Shown here: piece after piece, positions 11,896 through 22,641 of the stretch
Numbering within the stretch: position 1 is the first letter of the stretch
Layout of the letters: each line of letters starts with the position of its first letter
Assembly: GCF_031755915.1 (NCBI RefSeq)
Contig: NC_083390.1
Location: forward strand, 23,555,001-23,619,000
Length of the DNA: 64,000 nt
DNA from: Ziziphus jujuba
Lineage: Eukaryota > Streptophyta > Magnoliopsida > Rosales > Rhamnaceae
Reading direction: 5' to 3'
Position numbers and translations under genes: made by a program
The notes under the pieces: generated by a model
Databases searched by the model: none
What the model was told of the DNA's origin: nothing
What the model saw: the letters and a program-made list of their open reading frames with translations, nothing else

Positions 11896-12055
11896 GAGGA
11901 AGATTGCTGCCTATATGTGAAAGCACTAAATACCTGCACTACCAATTGCTGCCTATATGTGAAAGTAGTAAATACCTGCACTACCAATTATGAAAGCAAT
12001 AAATACCTGCACTACCAATTATAAAATCAGTAAATACCTGCACTACCAATTTAAC
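11896..12055. repeat. Remainder of 43-bp minisatellite B after the CACTA insertion
   Basis: About three to four units of the same repeat (CCTATATGTGAAAGCA, ACCTGCACTACCAATT) continue the array that stops at 7433. The array ends at about the same sequence as array A (caattt(a/g)actttgtcaacatcatt). Confidence 0.8.
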
Positions 12056-13485
12056 TTTGTCAACATCATTCATGGCCAAAAAGTGGTTCTACCGCGACAG
12101 TACATATATCAATTGGCCATGATAGGCTTCATTTGAATCATATGCTATTACCAGCTTGTTTTTGAATATTTTTTTCAAAGAAGCGACGAAGTAACAGCAC
12201 CTTAGACAATATAGGAGACAGAGAGAGGGAATGATACAGTTGCAACATATATAAGGAACTAATTCTTTCTTTATTATTGAAATAGATAATTGAAACTTTA
12301 AAAGTATATATATATATATAATTATATCTATAGTTCCAGATTCTAGAGCTTTAATGGCCATGTATTTGTATGTTAACTGGAGAAAGAACAGGGAAATTTC
12401 TTATCTCCATATATATATATATATATATATTTTTTTTTGGGTCAACTATACATTTCCACGTTTAATTGAATTCCACAAGACTAGGATTAAATAAAAATGT
12501 AGATAGTATTAGAACTTGTACTCTACCGAGTAGTTTGCTTGATTAAAAACAAAAAAAAAAATAAAAATAAAAGAAAGAAACCGTGTAGTTTGGGCATGTA
12601 CACGGGAGAATACAATATATAGAATTTACTAAACTGCAATACACTTAAAACACGTTCACGTTTTGACTTTTAAGAGCTAGAAGATCAAAAAAACATTTTA
12701 AATAATATTTCTTTCCCTGTCTCTTTTACCCTATTATATGCTTCTAAACATATGACATAGGACATAGAAATATTTTACTAGGCCACGATCAGAGCATGGT
12801 ATATTGTCTGATAATCCTTTGATTTAAATATTCCGATTATAAATTAAAAGATTATTGGGCAGCTTATCATATCTGATGTTGCCATCTATATACACATATA
12901 TTAATTGGCCATATTAGAGCATCTCCAATTATTTTTTCTATTGAAGCTTATGTATCAAAAGATTTGGAAGATGTTGAATCTTAGATAACATTATATCTAT
13001 TAATAAACAATGTATATTTAAATTTCTTTTCGAATGAATCCTATTTAAAATGAAATGAGTTAGAATATAGAAAGAAAAAAAAGTTATGAATTGATGAGAA
13101 GAGAGGAGAAAGAATAGTTTGAATTTATGACACATTCTGTTAGACAACTTTTATTTTTTTTTATTTTTTATTTTTTGTTGGTATCTCATCTTAATAAATT
13201 TTTTGCACATCATCATTGGAGATTTTTTTTTAAAGACTATTTATTTATCTGATGTGACCAAAATTATTTAGAAAAACAGAACTAATCAACATTCCATTGG
13301 AAATACTTTTAAACTTCCTTTAAATCATATGCTATTGCCAGCTGGTTTTGAAAGTTTTTTTTCCAAATAAACGGCGAAGTCAACAAGACAAAAATAATCA
13401 TGTAGGTTACATATAATATATTTCAGGAACCAGATGAGAAGTAGAATTGATCATGGTAATTTTAAAATAAAAAATAAAGAATTAT
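12056..13485 (+). repeat. PLA1-upstream-like block, copy B, and upstream region of PLA1 gene 2
   Basis: 12056-12560 is the empty-site paralogue of 5333-5960. From 12560 to 13485 the sequence is AT-rich with no convincing ORF. At 13322-13385 a third, shorter match to the block (catatgctattgcc, then a purine-rich CGGCGAAGT stretch) leads into the PLA1 promoter. It is best read as duplicated and decayed PLA1 upstream DNA. Confidence 0.55.
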
Positions 13486-13489
13486 CAGC

Positions 13490-13497
13490 TATAAATA
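13490..13497 (+). promoter_or_regulatory. TATA box of PLA1 gene 2
   Basis: The sequence is TATAAATA, 109 bases before the ATG at 13606. That leaves a plausible 5' UTR of about 80 nt, rich in A and G as is common in plant leaders. Confidence 0.6.
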
Positions 13498-13605
13498 GAA
13501 GAGCTCAGAGGGGGCAAAAAACATCCAAGTAAGAGCTAGCTTAAAGCCTGAAAAGAGTGAGTGAAAAATAAAGAAAAGAAGAGAAAAAAAAGATTGACGA
13601 TCAAA

Positions 13606-14901
13606 ATGGCTCCTAAAAGACCTGCCGAAGATATAGCATGGAGGGACCTGATTGGTGAGAAAGACTGGGATCTTTTGAACCCTCTGAAACCTCAAATGGG
13701 TCAAAACCTCACTCGCTACTGCAACTTGATCGGAGTTATCGCCGAATCCTTCCAGGAGGAAGAGGATTCGCCACTGCTGGGGCTTCCCCAACACAGCGAG
13801 AAAGAACTCCTCTCCCTTGCGGACTTGTCGAATGACTACGTGGTGGAGAAGTATTTGTTCGCTTCGACATTGAACATCAGGGCCAAAAACGACCATAGCT
13901 CACTTGGACCACTGTCCGGGTACTCGAACTGGATGGGTTATGCGGCCGTAAACACAGATAAAGGGATGGCGAAAATCGGTAGGAGAGAAATTGTGATTGC
14001 AATCAGAGGAACCATTAAGCGTGAAGAGTGGTATCCTAAATTTTGCATGCAAGATCTTGTTTGTGCTCATTATATATTCCCACACGATAGGAATGTTAAG
14101 CTGCAGGAAGGTCGGTATGACTATTATGTCACCGCGGATTATCATGACTCTGGCTACAATAAAACTAGTTTCAGAGAGCAGGTATATAATTACTCAGATA
14201 TGAATTTTGTTTGGGATAACTTTATATTTATTATTATTATTTTTTAAGTTCTGCTTTTCAAAAATAATTTTATGATAAAGTTGTCTTTTTACTTATTTTG
14301 GATAGAAATTTTTTTAGATGCTTAACGCATTGTCAGACAATTATCCAAACATTATCAGCTGTTTCTTTTTAGAACCATATTTATAACAAATTATTATTAA
14401 TTTTTTTTTTCCCCATAATGTGTTCAGGTTCTAGAAGCGGTAGAAGGGCTGGTGGCCAAATACCAATCAGAGGAAAACCTGAGCATCGTAGTGACAGGGT
14501 TCAGCATGGGAGGTGCATTTGCGACGCTAATCGCGACGGATCTCGTCTACAACGGATATAACAAGATCGGCGGCAGGGCAAAGGCTATTCCGGTGACAGC
14601 ATTTGCTTTCGCCAACTCACCGGTTGGAAATATAGATTTCTCAATTTTGGCATCTAACCTTCACGATCTTCACATTTTGAACGTGAAACACGAAAGTGAT
14701 ATAAACCCAGATAATCCAACTCAGGAAGACGGTTACTATCATGTGGGGAAACGGTTGGTCCTTAATATGTCTGTGCACAACTTGGACGTTTACAGGCTGG
14801 CCATTGGACAATCTCAACAAGCTGAGACTAGCCCCGCCCCTACACGCTCCCCACCCCTAAAACGATTGAAGAACAGAGGTGATAATGATGAAGATAATTA
14901 A
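13606..14901 (+). CDS. Class II phospholipase A1 (PLA1-II-like), gene 2, intact
   Basis: Two exons: 13606-14181 and 14428-14901, with a 246-bp phase-0 intron (CAG|GTATAT ... TTCAG|GTT), giving 349 aa. The family hydrolyses the sn-1 ester of phospho- or galactolipids; class II members lack a plastid transit peptide and are thought to be cytosolic, and none is seen here. The start follows from the TATA spacing and the family N-terminus (IAWRDLIGEKDWDLL). SNWMGYAAV and VIAIRGTIKREEW form the N-terminal lipase core. GFSMGG gives nucleophile Ser218, with probable partners Asp283 (KHESDINP) and His309 (SVHNLDVY). The protein is shorter than the usual 400 or so residues. The C-terminus is a basic then acidic tail (LKRLKNRGDNDEDN). 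It shares intron position and phase with the gene at 20726, so the two are tandem paralogues. Confidence 0.92.
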
Positions 14902-15280
14902 TGATCATATATATTATGTAATCTTAATGATTAGTAAGTATTTAATTTTATGTTATGGTTTTTGTAATTTGTGATAATTCGAATAAGTTGTGACTTGGCA
15001 TGGAAATGATATGATATGCCAACTAGCTAGCTTGGAGAGTTAGTTATAATCACTCTCTCTATCTATTGTAAAATGTTAGTCTTCGGGTCCATTTGCGTTA
15101 GCAAGTGTTCGTCTTTCGTGTACTCTTTTAAGGTACCGATCTTTTGAATTCAATAAAATTTATATCTTCTCCAATAAATTCCAAGGAAATGAAAACTAAA
15201 AGATAAAAAGAATATATTATGTTACAAAGGGTGTGCATTTTCAGATAGCTTACATTTCTTTTATGTTTATTATAGTTGAC

Positions 15281-15311
<31 letters not shown>

Positions 15312-15469
15312 TATAATACAGTATAATATCAAATACAATATAACATAATATTATACAATTCATTCCAATACAATCTATTTCAATATATTCTAATACAATA
15401 TAATATATTCTAATACAATATAATATTCCATACCAAACAAGACCCTATACGATTCAAAGTGGTATTTTG
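14902..15469 (+). repeat. PLA1 gene 2 3' flank, direct copy of 281-735
   Basis: This holds the 3' UTR and downstream DNA. 14902-15290 parallels 281-735 in the same orientation (gtgacttggcatggaaatga and tttgcgttagcaagtgtt are shared). After a (TA)n tract the match is lost, and 15300-15420 is a low-complexity stretch of AATATAATACA-like repeats. No gene is seen. Confidence 0.65.
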
Positions 15470-15614
15470 AATAGAAATAGTTTGGCCAACACAAATGCCA
15501 GAGTTTGTTTATAAAATATATATATATATATATATATTTTGTTTTCCGATGAACCATATCATATTATAAAGGGGCCTCCCAACAGAGATCTCATTTTTGC
15601 TCATTCTAACTCTC

Positions 15615-15653
<39 letters not shown>

Positions 15654-16770
15654 AAAGTTGAATTTGAGTTAACATTGATCACAATTTGAACATGACGAAT
15701 AATAGAAGATTCAGTCCGTTTATGGTGCGGACGGTCCTCATGCGAACCACAGTATTGGTGACGGTTTTCATAGTATTGGTGATGATTTTCTAAGAAACCG
15801 TCATTAATACTATAAAAAACCGTCACTAATACTGCGATTCTCATGCGGACCTTCCTCATCATAGAATTTCCGATAGAAGATTTGGAGAATAAGATTATGG
15901 TATCGAACAACACGTAGACCTGATGAGTATAAGCTTTGTAACTTCAAGGTAATTCAATAAATATGCAATCATCACTTTAGGAACAACTCAATATGTATAG
16001 GTAATATGGAAAATAGTGTTAGATTACACTTTTAAATTTAATCCATTAAATTAGACACATTAGTTTAGAAGCTTGAAAAAAGACAAATCCCTAATTAAAA
16101 TATCTAAAAAACAAATCCTTATTCAAGTTGATAAATAATGTATATATAGAGTATAGGCTAGTGGTCCACTCCTAAATCTGGATGAAACCATGATTATTGG
16201 AATGATTCCCCACAAAAACACATGTGAGTCTCAAATCCAAGGCTACAAATTCACACAATTTGCCCAATAGCTTAATTAGTATTTTATATCTGTTATGTGG
16301 CCAAAAAATATAAAATGATAGTTTAAATATATATTAATTTATGTTCTATCTGATCATCATCACTCGTAGTTAACAAAATATTAAGTCAATTAGTTGTCAT
16401 GCTAGCTAAGAACACATAAGACACGGACATTAATTAAAACCAATAATTGGGACTCAGTTATACTACCTAAAAACAAACAAAAGAGGACAAGGAACCAAAA
16501 TCTAAAACTAATGAAAATATTAGAAGAGTTATGTGTCACTCATTCTTTAATTATTCTTTATTTTTGGTTTTTTGTTATATTAGTATATTGGTTATATTAC
16601 ATGTAATGATATATATATATATATATATATATCAATTAATTGCACTTGCATGCCAATCTCGTTAATTCCATATATATATATATATATATATATGTTCCAC
16701 TAGATAGTATGTACTTATTAATGAAATAAATTTGATTTCACAATTAGAAAATATATATTATAATTAATTA

Positions 16771-16815
<45 letters not shown>

Positions 16816-17066
16816 TGTCAAATATAATAAACATAAAAGAAATGTAAGATATCTGAAAATGCACACCCTCTCTAACATAAATTCTTCTTCTTCTTCTTCT
16901 TCTTCTTCTTTTGCCCTCGGAATTTATTTAAAAAAAATACAAATTTTATTGAATTCGAAAGACAATAAAAGAGTACATGAAAGAAAAACACTTGCTACCG
17001 CGACTAACATTTTAAAATAGAAAGAGGCAGCTAATTCTCTAAAAATTAAAGAATCATGAAGATCTA
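15470..17066 (-). repeat. Inverted copy of the PLA1 3' flank
   Basis: Read on the minus strand, this parallels about 420-1860 of the first block in order: stop-proximal agatcttcatgattc-like sequence, ttgcgttagcaagtg (here altered), tttcgaattcaataaaat, the attgggactcagttatac motif, and the atcattccaataatcatg motif. It contains the second MITE (15712-15872), a (CT)n at about 15619-15651, long (TA)n tracts near 16611-16631, 16671-16692 and 16776-16812, and a (TTC)n at 16884-16911. Confidence 0.7.
15712..15872. mobile_element. 161-bp palindromic MITE, copy 2 (MULE-like)
   Basis: It starts cagtccgtttatggtgcgg and ends tcctcatcatagaatttccg, with internal inverted halves. It is flanked by ATAGAAGATT at 15702-15711 and 15873-15882, a 9-10 bp target duplication. 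The paralogous block at about 1660-1680 has a single uninterrupted aataatagaagatttggag (complement), so the insertion is younger than the block duplication. It is in opposite orientation to copy 1 relative to the plus strand. Confidence 0.87.
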
Positions 17067-17213
17067 GTCTCAGCTTGTTGAGATTGTCCAATGGCCAGCC
17101 CATAAACGTTCAAGTTGTGCACGCCTGTTGTACTGACCAACTGTTTTCCTACATGATAGCAACCGTCTTTATGAGTTGGACTATCTAGGTTTACATCACT
17201 TTCGTGCTTATTT
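17067..17213 (-). pseudogene. PLA1-II C-terminal pseudogene fragment
   Basis: The minus strand encodes a PLA1 C-terminal piece (KHESDVNLDSPTHKDG, then YHVGKQLV, GVHNLNVY, IGQSQQAET) matching residues from about 279 of the 13606 gene. It has no catalytic serine region, no upstream exon and no stop in the expected place. At 17214 the match ends and the sequence jumps to another copy of flank DNA. It is the gene-side end of the inverted arm 15470-17213. Confidence 0.85.
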
Positions 17214-17595
17214 AAAATATTTGTTATATTAGTGTGTTGGTTATATTACATGTAATGATACATATATATAATTGCGTATGCATGCCAATCTCTTTAATGC
17301 CATATACATATACATATATATATATAGTTTTACTATAGAGAGTATCAAGTTTTCTTCATAAGATAAGAATCTAACGTTAAACATCATTTGGGAGGATCAG
17401 TTTTGCACCGGGGTAAGCATTCTTTCACAAAACATACTTATAGAGCAGATCTATATGTATCGGCGTAAAATTAATCATCCTGAAATAATGTTTAACATTA
17501 GGTTCTTACCTCATGGAGAGAACCTAATTTTCTCTGCAACAAAACTCTCTCTTTCTCTCTCTCTCTCTCTATATATATATGTTCCACTCAAATAG

Positions 17596-17636
<41 letters not shown>

Positions 17637-18564
17637 GTTCCACTAAGATAGTATGTACTTAATTGATGAAATAAATTTGATTTCACAATTAGAAAATATA
17701 TATTATAATTAGTTAAACTATTTTTTATTAAATAAAAATAAAATATCTAAATTTATATATCTTATTAGTATTTGTATTTTGTAGTCATAATTATTTTATT
17801 CAAGTAGGTTAATTAAAAACATTTATCCAATTAAAAAAAAAAGAAAACTACTCCATATCTCTATTAACATCACTAATCCAACTTAATCTGGTAAGGTGAA
17901 GGTTTTTTATTTTTTTGGGTTAAACTTGGTTGAGCCGTATCTTATTGGGTGGGACCGAAATAAAATAAGGAAAAGACGGGTCAACCATGTATTAGAGCAT
18001 CCCAATGGATTTTTTAAGGTAAAAAAATATATTCTCTATAATAAAAAATATCTTTTAAAATAATTAGTAAGATTTGAAAATGTTCTCTAACAACATTTTC
18101 TATTTAAGCTCTTTATTTTTATTTTTTCTATAAATATTTATTATTTTACTTGTAACTCCTTTATTTTATATGAACTATCTATCTTTTAAATATTATAATA
18201 TTAACATAGAAAAATATATTACATTCAATTAAATTATATAATATTGAAATAAAGAATTATTTTGACTCTCTATATTTAGAAACTCAAACCAACTTTTTAT
18301 ATCAAAAAATCAAAATAAAAAATCTAATAAAATTATTTTTTTAAATATTATTTTTTTAAAATAAAAAATATTATACATATAAAAAATCCATTCGAAATGC
18401 TCTTAACTGATACCAACTATTTCGTCTGTATAAATTATCCAACTTCTCTTGCATTAAATTGAACCCCACGTATTAAATTATCCAAGCTTTTTTTTCTCAC
18501 CGAACATGTGATTGAAATCAGCTAATAATATACAAAGTCCTGCATGTAAGCGCGCCAAACGAGA
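17214..18564. repeat. Rearranged flank DNA with repeated segments and AT-rich spacer
   Basis: 17214-17325 repeats about 16585-16690 (ttggttatattacatgtaatga, gcatgccaatctc). 17570-17725 holds further copies of the segment around atgttccact followed by gaaataaatttgatttcac. A palindromic element lies between these copies at 17333-17537. 17725-18560 is AT-rich and unassigned. No convincing ORF is present. Confidence 0.55.
17333..17537. mobile_element. Palindromic MITE-like element, about 205 bp
   Basis: The left arm (taagaatctaacgttaaaca, then ggaggatcagttttgcaccg) and the complement of the right arm (taagaacctaatgttaaaca, then aggatgattaattttacgcc) match over roughly 75 bases with scattered differences. 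The ends read about tatagagagta and tctctgca. Target duplications could not be settled because the flanks are (TA)n and (CT)n tracts. It is unrelated in sequence to the 161-bp MITE. Confidence 0.6.
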
Positions 18565-19910
18565 CCATGATGGCAATTGGTAGACCTCGGCAAGCTCTCT
18601 GTACTACTGTACAGTCTGTAACAATCACATATTAATTGTGGGCATTTTTTGGTGATAAAAAATACTTTCCGAACCGGGGCAATTCATACTTTTATTTGGG
18701 TAATTTGGTCAATTAACTTCCAAGGGTGAGTACAGGAAAAACAAACCATGTACCCTTCTTTTAAATGATAGTGCCAGGTTGGCCTTTTAAGAATAAACTT
18801 AAGGATGAAAAAAAATGCCTCGGTGCCCGATCCTCGCAAGGATGTGCCTCTAATGGGGATCCACCGGTACTATAAATTGGGATAGCATTTTCAAACTTTG
18901 CATTTGGGTATGCTTTTCAATTTATAAGACAACTTTCACACCTAGATTGTTTGGCTTTCTCAAATTAGCCTTATTATTGAGTATCTAATGTTATATATAA
19001 AAGCATTATCTAGTCAACTAGTATATTATTATTAATTAATTGGTTAACTTATTAATATAATTTAAAAATTAATAAATAATTTTAAAAGAATAAATATCAT
19101 TAAATGTAAATCAATTAGATAATAATACGTTGTAATTTTTAATAGTTATATTGGTAGATTAAATGGTTTCTGTATTATTATTCTGTATTATTTAATTCTC
19201 TCAATTAGATAGAACCAAATCATTAGCATTTTGACCAAGAAAAATTTAAAAAAAAAACAAAAAAAAACCTTATAATTCATTGAATCCCTAAAAATGAATT
19301 AAATCGTTTGTAAGTTTTATGAATTAAAAATATATCTTATTAATTTAGAAATAGATTTGAATCTTTAAAAACTTGCAAAAGATACAAAATTAAATTACAC
19401 ATATACACAAAGGAATAGATAGAGAATGAAAAAAAAAAGTTAAATAAATGAGACAGGGAAAACATGATAAATTTTTAATCATTTTGGTTTCAAAGTTTTT
19501 AATTATCTCTAATAAAAGAAAAATAGTTAAATAAATGAGATGAGGAAAACAAGATGAATTTTTCATTATTTTAATTTCAAATTTTCAATTATTTATGAAT
19601 AAAAGATTATTTGATGGATTTTTGGTTAAACATTTATCATCTCTCTTACGTCTCACCAACTCTTTTATTGTATTGTAAATAGAAATAAGGATCAATTACG
19701 AATGGCAAATTTGAGTTTCAGATTTGCAATTTAGTCTTTGTAGCAAGTTAGGCTCTTAATTTTCAATTTGATGTAGATTAATTCAATCTCCAACTTAGTC
19801 ACATCAATTGATAATAATTCCATCCATTTGGCTACATTGTTATCTTTTCTCATGGAGTTTACTGTTTTAAATTTTAATATAGCAACAAGTTTCTGAACAA
19901 AATAATTATC
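18565..19910 (+). repeat. PLA1 3' flanking block, direct copy of 1890-3235
   Basis: Shared landmarks in order include ggcaattgg(c/t)a and acttccaaggg near 18570-18725 versus 1890-2040, tgcctcggtgcccgatcct at 18817 versus 2142, atagatttgaatctttaaaaa near 19350 versus 2685, and aatagaaataaggatcaatta at 19678 versus 3020. It is in direct orientation, unlike the adjoining 15470-17213 arm. No gene is seen; the short minus-strand ORF near 19731-19952 has no recognisable content. Confidence 0.7.
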
Positions 19911-20655
19911 AATTTGTTTAATCAAATTAGAGATTGAATTAATTTGTAACAAATTACAAAATTAAAGTGCTAAATCACTACTTTTAAAATTGAATGTTTA
20001 AATTTCAAAACTCTACAAATTAAATGAAGTGTAATGAACCCTATAAATAATGAGGATTCGAATGACAAAGTGTACAAACATGCATGCAATACATTTACAA
20101 AGTATATACATGTACATACATAACTTTTATACTATGCACTGCATCGTTTAGTTCATGTTGGACGTGTAACTGCGCCTACTACTAGCATTAATCGGTTATA
20201 TGGCGTCCAACTTAAAAAATCATCGTCTAGCTTAGCAGAATACTATATATATATATATATATATATTGGAAACTAAATAATTAATAAAAACTTTACATAC
20301 ATATAACCTTATTTATACGGTATAGATCGAAAGCTTGACATTTCAGAGCAAAAATAATCAAAAAGAAAATTTAAAAATATATTTCTTAGTAGCTAGCTTG
20401 TTTCTTTCCTACCATATGCTCCTAAGCATGAGTTTTGACACGGCTAATTCCTTAAATATAAGATCGACCACGTTAGGCTTCCTGTTTATTAACTAATTAT
20501 ATATAGGTTATATATAATATGTTATGAACCATAAGAACCATAGGTTATATAATATATCAGGAATCGGAAGTAGGTTAAACATGGGAATTTATTAAAAGAT
20601 AACCCCAGAAAAAAAAAAAAAAGAAAAAAAGAAAAAAAAAAAGAGAATTATGAGC
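19911..20655 (+). other. Upstream region of PLA1 gene 3
   Basis: AT-rich spacer with a (TA)n tract at about 20245-20266. No ORF or recognisable element is seen, apart from poly(A)-rich sequence just before the TATA box. Confidence 0.4.
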
Positions 20656-20662
20656 TATAAAG
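20656..20662 (+). promoter_or_regulatory. TATA box of PLA1 gene 3
   Basis: TATAAAG lies 70 bases before the ATG at 20726. Its context (agctataaa) resembles that of the gene 2 TATA box. Confidence 0.5.
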
Positions 20663-20725
20663 CTTAAACTTAGAGAGCTTATATATATATATATATAGAA
20701 AGGAAACAAACTTAGTGATTTCATC

Positions 20726-22373
20726 ATGGCAAGCAAAACAATACCATGGAGGGAACTGAATGGTGAGAGCAAGTGGACAGGCCTTTTAGAGTACCCTCTA
20801 AACCCTGAACTCGGTGACTATCTCACCCACTACTGTAAGATGATAGAGCCTATCATGGATTTCTTTGATAAGGATAACAACTCCGAAACGCTGGGACTTT
20901 CTCGAGTCGATAAGAAAGATCTCCTCAATAAGGCCGGTTTGTCCAAGTTTTACACGGTGGAGGAATATTTGTTTGCTTCAACCAAGAATATCAGGATGGA
21001 AAATGATACACGCATAATGAAGCTGAAATCCGGCTACTCAAATTGGATGGGTTATGTAGCTGTGAGCAAGGATCAAGGGAAGGCGAAATTTGGGAGGAGG
21101 GACATTGTGATTGCAATTAGGGCAACCATTAAGCAAGAAGAGTGGTTCATTAAATATTGTTTGAATGAACTTGTTCCGGCTAATGAAATATTTGGACATG
21201 ATCATAAACTTAAACCTAAGTTGCATAAAGGTCGGTACGAGTATTACATTACGGAGGATCATCACAAGTCAGGTTACAATTCTATAAGTTTCAGAAATCA
21301 GGTATACATATTATATATATATTTTTTCCATATACTTTTAGAAAATGAACAATGATAACATATATATATAGATTCGGATCTTCTGTTTTCCTTTTTTTTC
21401 TTTTTTTATCTCATTTTAGTAAATCAATGATTATTTTGTATTTTAAAATGATAGATCCGATCTTTTTTTTTTTTTTATCTCATCTTAATCCATAAATGAT
21501 TATTTTGTATTTTAAAATGATATTAAATTTTATTATTGATTGAACATGAATGAAAATACTAAAATAAGATTAAAAAAACCCCCATTAAATATATGGCACC
21601 TAATTATTTTTAACTTTATTATTATTGTTGTGGTTGTTATTTGAGCATGAATTAGGTGAAAAAAAATTGAAGAAATAAGTTAAAAATTAATATGGTGACA
21701 CATCATCATTGTTCAATGTGAGGCCTAGAAATTTTGTTCAGTAAATCTTATTTTTGCATGCTTGATGAGTTCGATCTTAATTACTTTTTCGAGTTTCAAA
21801 TCCATTTGTGGGAAGTAAAATGATAAGAGATACGTAATATATACATATATATATATAGATTAACAAAGAGATTAACGAATTTAATTAAAAATTAATTGAA
21901 TGTTTCAGGTTTTAGATGCAGTCAAAGAATTGGTGGCCAAATACCAAGGGGAGGAAATCAGCATTACAGTGACAGGGTTCAGCATGGGAGGTGCATTTGC
22001 GACAATAATTGCTACTGATATTGTTTATAATGCAAATAAATTACTTAATAACCATGCTTGCAGAGGCACTAGTACTACTGACAATATGATTCCGGTGACG
22101 GCATTTGTGTTTGCCAACTCCCCTGTTGGAGATGAAGATTTCAGCAAAGTGGTGTGTTGCCTCGAGTTTTGCAATCTTCGCATCTTGCGAGTGAAACATG
22201 AGATCGACGAAAACCCAAATACTCCAACCGAGGATGATGGTTACTTTCATGTGGGGAAAGATTTGATCATCAGAAGAGGTGTGCACAACATCAAAACTTA
22301 CTTGAGTTCAATTCAAGACTCCAAACCTAAGCCTTCGTTTATTTGCCCAAATGAAAAAACCAGAGATCATTAA
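20726..22373 (+). CDS. Class II phospholipase A1 (PLA1-II-like), gene 3
   Basis: Two exons: 20726-21301 and 21909-22373, with a 607-bp phase-0 intron at the same codon as in gene 2, giving 346 aa. The N-terminus IPWRELNGESKWTGLL fits the class II PLA1 start and no transit peptide is seen. SNWMGYVAV, VTGFSMGGAFATI (nucleophile Ser217), RVKHEIDENP (probable Asp) and GVHNIKTY (probable His) are present, so the triad looks intact. The usual RGT of the core strand is RAT here (VIAIRATIKQEEW), a change close to the oxyanion region. The C-terminus lacks the basic/acidic tail of genes 1 and 2. A 10.85-kb Gypsy element sits 268 bp after the stop, in or just beyond the 3' UTR, and could affect transcript ends. 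Confidence 0.9.
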
Positions 22374-22641
22374 TGATCAACGACGACGATATGATTATGA
22401 TGATGATTATATGATCAGGAGTACGATCCTAGCCCAAAATTGCTAGTACATTGGTTGGTCTGCTTTTTATTTATGGTTTTTGTGAAAATAGTTATATTAT
22501 ATATATGTCATTATATATATTTTGGAGTCTTCTATCTGGCCTCTCTAAATCCTTCATGATTCTTGTAAAGAATAATTAGGAGCCACTGTCTGGCTCAAAA
22601 TGTTAGTCTGCGTTAAATTCCATTTGGGTTTGAATATTGTA
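22374..22641 (+). other. 3' flank of PLA1 gene 3 up to the Gypsy insertion
   Basis: Probable 3' UTR and downstream DNA, a diverged version of 14902-15110 (tcatgattc, aaaatgttagtctgcg, catttg). It is cut at 22641 by the retrotransposon and resumes at 33491. Confidence 0.5.

Noticed and set aside
7029..12055. Regular repeats that might suggest a CRISPR array
   Set aside because: The repeats are adjacent and irregular without unique spacers of constant length, and the context is a plant nuclear retrotransposon.
13489..13896. Minus-strand 135-codon ORF over PLA1 gene 2 exon 1
   Set aside because: It is the antisense shadow of a clearly coding exon with conserved lipase motifs on the plus strand.
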